From an uncultured Flavobacteriales bacterium (GTDB lineage: Bacteria; Bacteroidota; Bacteroidia; Flavobacteriales; Crocinitomicaceae): DNA of 42,902 nt. A model generated the notes under the pieces. That model searched no databases. It was given only the letters and a program-made list of their open reading frames with translations, and had not been told where the DNA came from. The position numbers and the translations under genes were made by a program. Positions 18,271 through 26,324 of this stretch are shown one piece after another (position 1 is the stretch's first letter; every line of letters starts with the position of its first letter). The stretch spans positions 1-42,902 of the forward strand of contig CAMLDR010000012.1 of assembly GCA_946478775.1 (NCBI GenBank), in the 5' to 3' direction.

Positions 18271-18975
18271 TTACTCGTCATTTGTCGGATCATCATCCGT
18301 ATTAGTTGTATGTGAACTTGCTCCCCAACTGGCAATTCCTCCGTAATGCCACATAGCACCGTGCACATTCATATCTATTAATTCCATTTTCCCCAGGTTG
18401 GTCTTATGATGCCAGGTATAATTAGGCCGGTCTCCGGAAGTTTTTTGGGCATCGTCGGCATGTTTAAAATGGGGGCCTCTGTCGTGGCCTTTAATCACCG
18501 AATCGGATAGTTTGGGAGCATCCGTGTAATCTGCACCTAAATTGTGATCTGCTACTTTAACGGGTATCGGCATTATTTTGGCCGTGGAGTAAGACTTTTT
18601 TGCTTCTTCTTCATCTGCTGAAGATGCTATATTGGTTCCATTGAATGTATCAATGATATTCCCGCTGCCTTGAGGAAACCGGAATACACCAATTTCTCCT
18701 CCTTTGGTTTTAATGATTTTTGTAGGAGTGGTGCTGCCTGGATCTTTGTCGCGGATTTTCATCAAAGCGGCATCCTTGGCCAACTGGATTGGTTTTCCTC
18801 CCGAAACGATTTTTTGGATGGGCTGTGCTTCCGCATGTGCATCTGCAGCCTGCTGCATTAGCTGCATCTGTAATGCTTCGGGACGTGTATTATTGAATGA
18901 TTGTGTGCCTGCGGATTCTTTATTCTTAGAATCGATAGCTGCTGTATGGGCGGGTTTTTCCGTTTGGACCTGCAT
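18271..18975 (-). CDS. Putative polymorphic toxin with C-terminal HNH (WHH-type) nuclease domain
   Basis: This encodes 234 residues. The C-terminal ~50 carry the HNH/Endo VII toxin pattern: NYTWHH (Trp188, His189, His190), GKMELI (Met197, Leu199), His205, then His210 with GG at 212-213 and a Trp. That layout, YTWHH-x-M-x-L-x-H-x-H-x-GG, is known from bacterial nuclease toxins. The N-terminus FNNTRPEALQMQLMQQAADA followed by QPIQKI resembles the (D)NRPEA...QPIQ leader of Bacteroidota effectors linked to contractile injection systems; this is from memory. There is no signal peptide or sorting domain. No immunity gene is recognisable next to it. It lies 60 nt downstream of the SpoIIE gene on the same strand and may share its transcript. 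Function is inferred. Confidence 0.7.
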   Translation of the reverse strand: MQVQTEKPAHTAAIDSKNKESAGTQSFNNTRPEALQMQLMQQAADAHAEAQPIQKIVSGGKPIQLAKDAALMKIRDKDPGSTTPTKIIKTKGGEIGVFRFPQGSGNIIDTFNGTNIASSADEEEAKKSYSTAKIMPIPVKVADHNLGADYTDAPKLSDSVIKGHDRGPHFKHADDAQKTSGDRPNYTWHHKTNLGKMELIDMNVHGAMWHYGGIASWGASSHTTNTDDDPTNDE

Positions 18976-19035
18976 GGGAATACTCGTGAATGTGATTAGC
19001 CAAACTTACCAATCATTCTTCACAAAAACAAGCAC

Positions 19036-20823
19036 TTAGCCAATTTGTATCCCCAATACCGTAATATCATCGATTTGCTCAAAGTCCGCACCATCGGCGA
19101 ATTTCCAGTTCTCAATCACCGTATCCAGGATCTTTCCTTGTTCGGTCATCGGCTTATGGGCATTTTCCGCAAGCAGGTTCTTGAAATTGCGGCTCATGAA
19201 TTTCTTCCCTCTTTCACCACCAAACTGGTCCGAATAACCATCTGTGAACAGGTAGAAAATATCCCCTTTGTTTGCAACCATTTCGTGGTTGGTGAATGCT
19301 TTCATATCCGGGTAGATAGAGATCGGACGCTTATCCGGTTTGATCTCTTCCAGCTTCTTGTTTTTCGCAGTGACGATGTACAAGGGATTATTTGCTCCCG
19401 ACCAGTGACATTTGTAAGTCTTGTTGTTGATCAGCAATAGGGAAATATCCATTCCGTCCATTTGCTCACCCTGTATTCCTTTCTGCTGCAGGGAATGGAT
19501 CACTTTATCGCGCAATTCATTCAAAATAATATCTGCACGTGTTATTTCCTGCTGTTTCACGATTTCATTCAAAAGGCTGATGCACAGCATACTCACAAAA
19601 GCCCCCGGAACACCGTGACCCGTACAGTCAGCTACTGCAACCAATGTCCAGTCACCTCTGCGGTCCACAAAGAAGAAATCCCCGCTCACAATGTCCTTTG
19701 GTTTGTACATGACGAAGAAATCTCCCGGAATCGTTCCGCGAATGGTTTGCTCGTTCGGTAAAACGGCATTCTGGATACGCAAAGCGTAGCGAATACTGTC
19801 TGTAAGTTCGAACAGGATTTTTTCGATTTGATTTTTCTGTTCACTTACAATCGCATGCTGCTCGGAAAGCTGCTGGATAGACTTTTTGCGGTGCTGAGAG
19901 TTCCGGTAGAGCATATAAGCAATTCCAAGGATCAGCACGAGAACCACCAATGCCATGATCAGGATGACCCGCTGCATACCGAGTTCCTGTAGTTGGCGGT
20001 TGATCTGCCCTTTTTGAGCTTCAATGTTTCGTTTTTGTTCAAATAAAATATCCTCCTGATCAGAAATCGCCCGGGATTGCTTGTCCAGTTTTTGAGCCTG
20101 CTCTTCCAGGATGGCACTTTGCTGATCCAGCATTTCAACCTTTTCCTGTAAGGTCATTTTTTGGTAATTGATCTTAGCCTTCTGATCTTTAATGGTTTCT
20201 TCCTTGGCAGCTACTTTTTCACGTTCTTTTTCCAGTTTTTCGGTCGATTCATTCAGAAGGGCTTCCCAGGCAACCGTTCCTTCCATGTATTGCTCGAATT
20301 GGTTCGTGAGAGTCAAGCCGGCTTTCTCCATGTTTGCCTGATTCACGTTAAAATCATCTTTTTTCAGACGACCGTTGAAATTAATCATCACGTAATCGTC
20401 ATCCTTACAGGAATTTGTAACCAGTAAGGTGCGGTTTCCGGAGATTGCTTTGGCAACCTTTTCAATCTTTTTGTTGAATTTTTTATCGACCAGCAATACT
20501 TGTGTCGGACTGATTCCCTCCAGGGTTTTAAAGTGAACAACACTGACCTTTTTTCCCTTGAATGAAATTCCCTCGTACTTTTTCCGAATGACGCTATAAA
20601 AAGAAGTGTCGCCGTCCAAAACACCAATCTGGAAAATTTGCAGCGAAGCCTGGTTTTCCCACGTTGTATTCAGCATAATGGGATAAATGCTTGTAGCAAC
20701 AGATTCATCGGAGCGCGAAAATTGTGCAGAGGCATTAACAGTAAAGAAAAAGCAGACGGAAAGAAATGCGAAAAAGCTTTTCAATCGGTTTACGAATGAG
20801 CCGATAACGTGTATAGTATTCAT
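19036..20823 (-). CDS. YfiR-domain / coiled-coil / SpoIIE (PP2C-type) serine phosphatase
   Basis: The start at 20823 (MNTIHVIG...) gives a 595-residue protein with a signal-like hydrophobic segment FFAFLSVCFFFTVNASAQ; a start 18 codons upstream is also open. Next come a YfiR-like periplasmic domain (about residues 35-165, including TLLVTNSCKDDDYVMINF), a long coiled coil rich in Gln, Lys and Glu (~195-285), one transmembrane helix (VILIMALVVLVLILGIAYML), and a cytoplasmic SpoIIE phosphatase domain. The metal-binding Asp residues are visible in IVSGDFFFV, VADCTGHGVPGAF, LFTDGYSDQ and QIDDITVLG. It is likely a one-protein signalling device sensing the periplasm and dephosphorylating an anti-sigma-antagonist-type target, which is not nearby. 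Confidence 0.88.
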   Translation of the reverse strand: MNTIHVIGSFVNRLKSFFAFLSVCFFFTVNASAQFSRSDESVATSIYPIMLNTTWENQASLQIFQIGVLDGDTSFYSVIRKKYEGISFKGKKVSVVHFKTLEGISPTQVLLVDKKFNKKIEKVAKAISGNRTLLVTNSCKDDDYVMINFNGRLKKDDFNVNQANMEKAGLTLTNQFEQYMEGTVAWEALLNESTEKLEKEREKVAAKEETIKDQKAKINYQKMTLQEKVEMLDQQSAILEEQAQKLDKQSRAISDQEDILFEQKRNIEAQKGQINRQLQELGMQRVILIMALVVLVLILGIAYMLYRNSQHRKKSIQQLSEQHAIVSEQKNQIEKILFELTDSIRYALRIQNAVLPNEQTIRGTIPGDFFVMYKPKDIVSGDFFFVDRRGDWTLVAVADCTGHGVPGAFVSMLCISLLNEIVKQQEITRADIILNELRDKVIHSLQQKGIQGEQMDGMDISLLLINNKTYKCHWSGANNPLYIVTAKNKKLEEIKPDKRPISIYPDMKAFTNHEMVANKGDIFYLFTDGYSDQFGGERGKKFMSRNFKNLLAENAHKPMTEQGKILDTVIENWKFADGADFEQIDDITVLGIQIG

Positions 20824-21160
20824 GTTCACGATCAAAATCTTTGTTCGAAACGGTTTGTTTAAGAGTTCAATTGCCACAAAGGTATGAAAAACAAAAGTTA
20901 TGGTGGGAAAGTTCTTGAATAAGAAAATGTGAAATCAACGGAGGAAATTGGAGAAACCGGAGCCTGAATTGGCAAATAGAGCGAATTAGCCGGGATCAAC
21001 GGGATTTATTAGCGACTAAGAATGTTTCTTTAGTAGCAATCAGTGAGTGCTTGAAAGTTAAAATTCACAGTTTAACTCCGGATGAATGAAAAACGAAAAG
21101 AATCAGTGTTGAATTTCACATATTGGACAGAACTGTTTCTTGCCGCTTCCGAATTATTAT
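20824..21160. other. Intergenic stretch without recognised features
   Basis: These 337 bases separate two minus-strand genes. I see no ORF with a protein-like composition, no clear hairpin with a T run and no exact TAnnTTTG box on the minus strand. The promoter of the phosphatase gene is not here (it would lie beyond its 20823 start, in 20824-20940), and nothing convincing was found there. Confidence 0.4.
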
Positions 21161-22468
21161 CTATTTACTTTTCGTCAGTTTAAGCAGGAATACTCCCGTC
21201 ACACCGGCAACAAACGAAGCAATTAAGATTCCATACTTTGCCTGGTCAATTAAAGCGGCGTCGGAGAATGCCAGACCTGTCACAAATAAAGACATGGTAA
21301 ATCCAACTCCGGCAAGGACAGCTACTCCAACCACGTGCATCCAGTTAGCTCCTTTTGGCAAATCAGAAATACGGAGTCGCACAGCAAGCCATGTAAAAGA
21401 AAAGACACCAATGAATTTCCCGGCAAGAAGCCCGACGATAATTCCAAGACTTACCGGATTTCCAAGTGAAGCAAAGAAATTACCGTGTATGATCATTCCG
21501 GCATTTGAAAGGGCGAACAAGGGCATGATAACGAAAGCCACCCACGGATGCAGCTTATCTTCAATCTTTTGAAGCGGTGTTTCTGCATCCAGGCAGAGTT
21601 TTTTCATTCTTTGGATGGTATCGTGTTGTTCGCTCGTAGTTAGTGTACTGTTAAGAGGTATCTGTTCTTCAAACTCTTCCAGCTGTTCATGCGTTTTACG
21701 CGCAAATTCCACTTCGTCAATCTTCGTACGTGCCGGGATGGTAAATGCCACTAAAACTCCGGCAATAGTTGCGTGAACACCTGAAAAAAGAAAACAGACC
21801 CAAACGGCTATTCCCAGGATAAGGTAGAAGAAAACACTGCGAACTCCCAGTAGATTGCCCACTGCCAGAAAGAGCAGCAATCCCAATGCGATCAGCAAGG
21901 GAAGGAAAGCGATATGGGAGGTATAAAAGAAAGCGATCACCAAAACGGCTCCCAGGTCATCCGCCACGGCTAAAGCTGAAAGAAAAACTTTCACTGACAC
22001 CGGAATGTGCTTCCCGGCCAATGACAACAATGCAAGGGCAAAAGCAATATCGGTTGCCATGGGGATTCCCCAGCCTTTTCCTGCCCCGGAATTTAAATTA
22101 ATCACCAGGTAGATCAGCGCCGGAACAATCATGCCCCCCAGAGCTGCGATCATCGGCAAGGATGCTTTTTTGGCTGTCGACAACTCGCCGGCCATGAACT
22201 CGCGCTTTAATTCTAAGCCGATGACGAAGAAGAATAACGCCATGAAACCGTCGTTGATCCATACATGCAAAGGATGACTGAAACTGCTACCGTTAAAATC
22301 GATTGAGAAGGTTGTTTCCCACAAATGATGGTATGAATCTCCCCAGGGCGAGTTAGCCCAAACGATGGCGATTACCACGCTGATAAAAAGTACAATTCCT
22401 CCGGTAAATTCCTGGTGAATAAAACGGTGCACGGGACTTAAAAGCTTGTCAATAGGAGATTTTGCCAT
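21161..22468 (-). CDS. nhaA: Na+/H+ antiporter NhaA
   Basis: This 435-residue inner-membrane protein exchanges cytoplasmic Na+ for external protons. It contains the family hallmarks: FFFVIGLELKREFMAGEL (helix 2), the TDIAFALALLSL unwound helix 4 at residues 139-150, and the ion-binding Asp170-Asp171 in LAVADDLGAVLVIAFFYT. About a dozen hydrophobic helices are evident. A hydrophilic insert rich in Glu (about residues 255-300) lies in the middle, as in other Bacteroidota NhaA. It is transcribed away from the sterol operon, so the 417-bp gap between them holds divergent promoters. Confidence 0.97.
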   Translation of the reverse strand: MAKSPIDKLLSPVHRFIHQEFTGGIVLFISVVIAIVWANSPWGDSYHHLWETTFSIDFNGSSFSHPLHVWINDGFMALFFFVIGLELKREFMAGELSTAKKASLPMIAALGGMIVPALIYLVINLNSGAGKGWGIPMATDIAFALALLSLAGKHIPVSVKVFLSALAVADDLGAVLVIAFFYTSHIAFLPLLIALGLLLFLAVGNLLGVRSVFFYLILGIAVWVCFLFSGVHATIAGVLVAFTIPARTKIDEVEFARKTHEQLEEFEEQIPLNSTLTTSEQHDTIQRMKKLCLDAETPLQKIEDKLHPWVAFVIMPLFALSNAGMIIHGNFFASLGNPVSLGIIVGLLAGKFIGVFSFTWLAVRLRISDLPKGANWMHVVGVAVLAGVGFTMSLFVTGLAFSDAALIDQAKYGILIASFVAGVTGVFLLKLTKSK

Positions 22469-22628
22469 ACCTGCAGTTTAAATTTCAAAACGTTAAATAT
22501 ACGGTTAATTCTCCCGGTTTTTCAGGGAAAATCGGTTTTTAAATCGTCCGTTTTAAGAGTTTTAACAAGCGGAAAATCTTGCTGTGCATGACGAATAACA
22601 CATTTTGATCATAAGCCTCTCACTTTCA

Positions 22629-22748
22629 ATGCTTCACATTTTTTCCGGGGAGAATGCAGTGAATGTTCCGGCAACTAGTGGGATAGAGCTGAAAAGCAAA
22701 AATGAAACAGGACAACTTTCGAACTTTTTTAATGGAAAGTTTAAATAA
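22629..22748 (+). CDS. Possible 39-codon small ORF in the operon leader region
   Basis: Within the 417-bp gap between nhaA and the sterol operon, an ATG at 22629 opens 39 codons (MLHIFSGENAVNVPATSGIE...) to a TAA at 22748. Composition is protein-like, but there is no homology, no good upstream signal and no -7 box in front. It lies upstream of the presumed operon promoter at 22855, so it is not an obvious leader peptide. The rest of the gap is AT-rich and shows nothing else. Confidence 0.15.
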   Translation: MLHIFSGENAVNVPATSGIELKSKNETGQLSNFFNGKFK

Positions 22749-22854
22749 TTGTAGAAATAGTCAACAGCGTTAAAAAAATGGATATGTGATGTGTAAGGGG
22801 TGTAAAAATCAGTTTTAAAAACGTAAAAATTAGTACAGGTCTATAAAATGTACG

Positions 22855-22862
22855 TATCTTTG
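22855..22862 (+). promoter_or_regulatory. -7 box of the mevalonate-sterol operon
   Basis: TATCTTTG is an exact TAnnTTTG match 23 nt before the first ATG of the operon. The expected transcription start would be near 22869. No convincing -33 box is seen, which could mean a weak or activated promoter. Confidence 0.55.
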
Positions 22863-22885
22863 CGCCTTACAAAACCGAATAAATA

Positions 22886-23992
22886 ATGATTAGAAGGGTG
22901 GCATATTATTCCTTTCATGTATCTGAGTTGGTTTATCTTGTACAAATGAAGAAAGAATTCAAACAATTCAAACCTTCCGAGTACCGTTTAAAAGATTTAT
23001 CCAAATCCACAGACGATTTAAGTTATTGCTATGAAGCGCTTAAAAAGGTTTCGCGGTCTTTTGCTGTGGTAATTCAGCAATTGCCTGAGGATCTGAAAAA
23101 TCCGGTTTGTTTGTTTTACCTTGTTTTACGGGGCCTTGATACCATTGAAGATGACATGAACATCGACAATTCCATCAAGAAAGAGATGCTGCTTACGTTT
23201 GCTGACCGTATAAACAAAGAAGAATTTATCCTTGAAAATGTGGGAGACACCCAGGATTATCAGGATTTAATGCTTCATTTTGACAAAGTAATCCGCGAGT
23301 ATCAAAAACTCGGATCGGAATACAAAGCCGTTATTACGGAGATAACCCATGAAATGGCAGTCGGAATGAACAAGTATGCGCATAAAAACGTTGAAAGTTA
23401 TAAAGACTGGGACGATTACTGCTATTACGTTGCCGGATTGGTTGGAATCGGTTTGAGCAGATTATTTCTTGCTTCCAAATTAGAGACAAGTACCAAACTC
23501 TCAGACAAAGGCCTCAGTAATGAAATGGGATTATTCCTTCAAAAAACGAACATCATTCGCGATTTTGCAGAGGACTTGGAACAAGGACGTATTTTCTGGC
23601 CGGAAGAATCCTGGAAAAATAAAGCAACTACATTAAAGGAGTTGCAGGCAGATGAAAAAAGCGGGCTTGCTGCATTGAACGAAGTGGTAATCAATGCATT
23701 GGGACACATTCCTGCCTGCCTTGAATTTTTGGAATGCCTGGACAATCAGCAAATTTTTCGTTTTTGTGCCATCCCGCAATTGATGGCTGTTGCAACATTG
23801 AAAGAACTGTATGATAATCCAAAGGTCCTGCACGAAAATGTGAAGATCAGAAAAGGGAGAACTGCTAAGTATTTCATTGCAATCCAGGATTTTAATAGCA
23901 CGAAAAAAGAATTTATCGCTATTCTGAAAAGTCTGGAGAAAAAAGACAATACCGGTAAAATCAAATCCATATTAGCCGAGATTCAAAAATGA
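22886..23992 (+). CDS. sqs: Squalene synthase (eukaryote-like)
   Basis: This 368-residue enzyme joins two farnesyl diphosphates to squalene. The first Asp-rich motif is D85-TIEDD (to D90) in LVLRGLDTIEDDM. The second is D226-FAED in LQKTNIIRDFAEDLEQGR. YCYYVAGLVGIGLSRLF (residues ~178-194) matches eukaryotic squalene synthases almost word for word, which separates it from phytoene or hydroxysqualene (HpnC/HpnD) enzymes. The C-terminal membrane helix of eukaryotic enzymes is missing. The first 20 residues (MIRRVAYYSF...) look non-conserved; a start at 22946 (MKKEFKQF) is a good alternative. It is the first gene of the operon, and its end overlaps the epoxidase start by 4 nt (ATGA). Confidence 0.96.
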   Translation: MIRRVAYYSFHVSELVYLVQMKKEFKQFKPSEYRLKDLSKSTDDLSYCYEALKKVSRSFAVVIQQLPEDLKNPVCLFYLVLRGLDTIEDDMNIDNSIKKEMLLTFADRINKEEFILENVGDTQDYQDLMLHFDKVIREYQKLGSEYKAVITEITHEMAVGMNKYAHKNVESYKDWDDYCYYVAGLVGIGLSRLFLASKLETSTKLSDKGLSNEMGLFLQKTNIIRDFAEDLEQGRIFWPEESWKNKATTLKELQADEKSGLAALNEVVINALGHIPACLEFLECLDNQQIFRFCAIPQLMAVATLKELYDNPKVLHENVKIRKGRTAKYFIAIQDFNSTKKEFIAILKSLEKKDNTGKIKSILAEIQK

Positions 23993-25305
23993 GCACCCGT
24001 GAATTTGATATGATAGTAATTGGTGCCGGAGTTGCCGGAGGAGTATTTGCTGCTTCCCAACCCGCAGGCACACGCATCCTTGTGGTGGAACGCGACCTTT
24101 CTGAACAGGATAGAATTATCGGTGAATTAATGCAGCCCGGAGGAATCCAGGCTTTAAATGAAATGGGATTGGGCCATTTACTGGAAGGCATTGATGCTCA
24201 GGAAGTCAACGGCTATAACCTGATCAAAGGGAACGAACGGTTTACCATTAACTACGATGAAGTTCAAAAAGGAATCAAAGGAATTGGGTTGAGAAACGGA
24301 AAATTCCTGACCAATATCCGAAAGGAACTTCAAAAAAGAGACAATATCACCGTGGTTCAGGGGAATGTTACCCAAATCCTGGAAGACAATAAAAAAATCA
24401 TAGGTGTAAGTTACACACAGGAAGACGGAACAACCGTTTCACAGTTTGCAAAATTGACGATTGTTTCTGATGGGCCCATGTCCATGCTGCGCGATAAGTT
24501 GAGTAAAGTGAACAAAAAAGTCACATCCTATTTCATGGGATTGGTGCTCAAAGACCTGGAACTAGCGTTTCCTTCTTATGGTCACATGATCGTTACAGGT
24601 GATTTTCCGATCCTGGTTTACCCGATCCATACAAATGGGTATCGGATCCTGATTGATTATCCCGGTGGAAAAGCTCCCAAAATGGGAAAAGAATCAATAG
24701 AACGGTTGAAAGAAAGCGTGGTGAAAATTTTGCCGGAAGAAATGGTGAATTCATTTTTAAAGGCAATAGACGAAGAACCATTAAAAGTGATGCCGAATCA
24801 CTCCATGAAAGGTCAGGCATTTCGCTTGAAAGGTGCAGTGCTTTTGGGTGATTCATTAAATATGAGACATCCGTTAACGGGTGGTGGAATGACCGCATCT
24901 TTTACAGATATCCTTTGTTTGAATGGCGAATTGGCGGGAATTGATTTTCAAAATGAAACGAAACTGGAAAATGCCGTTAATGAATATTATAAGAACAGAG
25001 GGAAAAATGTGGAGACAATCAACATTTTGGCAAACGCTTTGTATGAGGTATTTACAGATGATGAATTAAAAGAAGCCTGCTTTGAATATTTGCAGAAGGG
25101 AGGAGAACAGGCTACAGGGCCGCTTTCCATCCTGTCGGGGATAAATAAAAACAAACAGTTTCTGTTGAAGCACTTTTTTAAAGTGGCGATGCAGCACCCG
25201 ATGCGCTTTATTACAAAGCCGGCGAAGCAAATACGTTTATATAAAAATGCAACACGGATTATTCGTCCCATACTAAAGGATGAATCAGTTCCGGCAATGA
25301 TCTGA
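23989..25305 (+). CDS. sqmo: Squalene monooxygenase (squalene epoxidase)
   Basis: This 438-residue FAD enzyme converts squalene with O2 and reductant to 2,3-oxidosqualene, the step that commits the pathway to sterols rather than hopanoids. GAGVAGG (residues 12-18) is the Rossmann FAD motif, followed by VVERD and the family-specific RIIGELMQPGG (42-52). A DG motif (VSDGPM) lies near 161. The second FAD motif, GDSLNMRHPLTGGGMT (287-302), is nearly identical to eukaryotic SQLE. There is no N-terminal membrane helix; the C-terminal part has hydrophobic helices that could attach to the membrane. It overlaps the synthase by 4 nt and the isomerase by 1 nt. The cognate reductase is not in the operon. 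Confidence 0.96.
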   Translation: MSTREFDMIVIGAGVAGGVFAASQPAGTRILVVERDLSEQDRIIGELMQPGGIQALNEMGLGHLLEGIDAQEVNGYNLIKGNERFTINYDEVQKGIKGIGLRNGKFLTNIRKELQKRDNITVVQGNVTQILEDNKKIIGVSYTQEDGTTVSQFAKLTIVSDGPMSMLRDKLSKVNKKVTSYFMGLVLKDLELAFPSYGHMIVTGDFPILVYPIHTNGYRILIDYPGGKAPKMGKESIERLKESVVKILPEEMVNSFLKAIDEEPLKVMPNHSMKGQAFRLKGAVLLGDSLNMRHPLTGGGMTASFTDILCLNGELAGIDFQNETKLENAVNEYYKNRGKNVETINILANALYEVFTDDELKEACFEYLQKGGEQATGPLSILSGINKNKQFLLKHFFKVAMQHPMRFITKPAKQIRLYKNATRIIRPILKDESVPAMI

Positions 25306-26324
25306 TGGAAAAAATTGAACACGAATCGCTTGAAGCGGCAGACTTAAGGAAACAGAATCATTTGGATTTGGCTTTTGCTTCGCAAAGTGCCCTGTCGGAT
25401 GGTCGTTTTTATTACGAACCGATGTTGGAGGGACATCCGGAACAATCGGATATTTCTATTCAGCTGGGTGAAAAAACGCTGCGTTATCCTGTCTGGATCT
25501 CGAGCATGACCGGCGGTACATCCACTGCAGGTCCAATCAATAAAATGCTGGCAAAAACAGCCGGTAAATATGGTTTTGGTATGGGCTTGGGCTCCTGCCG
25601 GATTATCCTGGAGGACAATACCTATTTCGACGATTTTAACCTGCGGCCGATCCTTGGAGATGCTTCTCCGCTATTCGCCAATGTGGGAATTGCTCAGATT
25701 GAGCGATTAATCGATAAAGGTCAGACTTCCAAGCTAAAAGCACTGGTCGATAAACTCGATGCAGACGGTTTGATTGTGCATGTGAATCCTTTACAGGAGT
25801 GGCTGCAGCCGGAAGGTGATTTAATTCAACGCTCACCGCTTGTCACAATCAAACAGTTGTTGAATGAAATCGATACCAACATCATCGTGAAAGAAGTGGG
25901 TCAGGGTTTTGGCCCTGAAAGCATGAGGGAACTACTGAAATTGCCGGTTTTGGCAATCGACTTTGCTGCAAATGGCGGAACAAACTTTTCAAAATTAGAA
26001 TTATTGCGCAACGAGTCATTGAAAGCGCATTATGAAGATGTGATCGCTTTGGGACATTCTGCTTACGAAATGGTCGATTTTCTAAATAAATCAATCCAGG
26101 AACTAGGGTCTGAACGTAAGTGTAATAATGTGATTATAAGTGGCGGGATAAAAAACTTTTTAGATGGTTATTACTTAACCTCCAAAGCAACTATTCCTGC
26201 TATCTACGGTCAGGCGGCGCCATTTTTAAAACACGCAAATGAATCACAGGAAGCACTGGATACATTTGCTGAAATACAAATAAAAGGTTTATTAATGGCT
26301 CAAAAATTTCTAAAAATAAGATAA
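25305..26324 (+). CDS. fni: Type 2 isopentenyl-diphosphate delta-isomerase (FMN-dependent)
   Basis: This 339-residue TIM-barrel flavoenzyme interconverts IPP and DMAPP. The motifs seen are RKQNHLDLAF (residues 15-24), ISSMTGGTSTAGPINK (FMN site), HVNPLQEWLQPEGD with the catalytic Gln164-Glu165 region, IVKEVGQGFG, and DFAANGGTNFSKLE. Length is normal for the family. It uses FMN and NADPH and is unrelated to the type 1 enzyme. The start codon overlaps the epoxidase stop (TGATG) and the stop overlaps the reductase start (TAATG), so translation is tightly coupled. Confidence 0.97.
   Translation: MEKIEHESLEAADLRKQNHLDLAFASQSALSDGRFYYEPMLEGHPEQSDISIQLGEKTLRYPVWISSMTGGTSTAGPINKMLAKTAGKYGFGMGLGSCRIILEDNTYFDDFNLRPILGDASPLFANVGIAQIERLIDKGQTSKLKALVDKLDADGLIVHVNPLQEWLQPEGDLIQRSPLVTIKQLLNEIDTNIIVKEVGQGFGPESMRELLKLPVLAIDFAANGGTNFSKLELLRNESLKAHYEDVIALGHSAYEMVDFLNKSIQELGSERKCNNVIISGGIKNFLDGYYLTSKATIPAIYGQAAPFLKHANESQEALDTFAEIQIKGLLMAQKFLKIR

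Noticed and set aside
22886..23992. Phytoene synthase or HpnC/HpnD
   Set aside because: The core motifs are nearly those of eukaryotic squalene synthase, and no carotenoid or hopanoid genes are adjacent.
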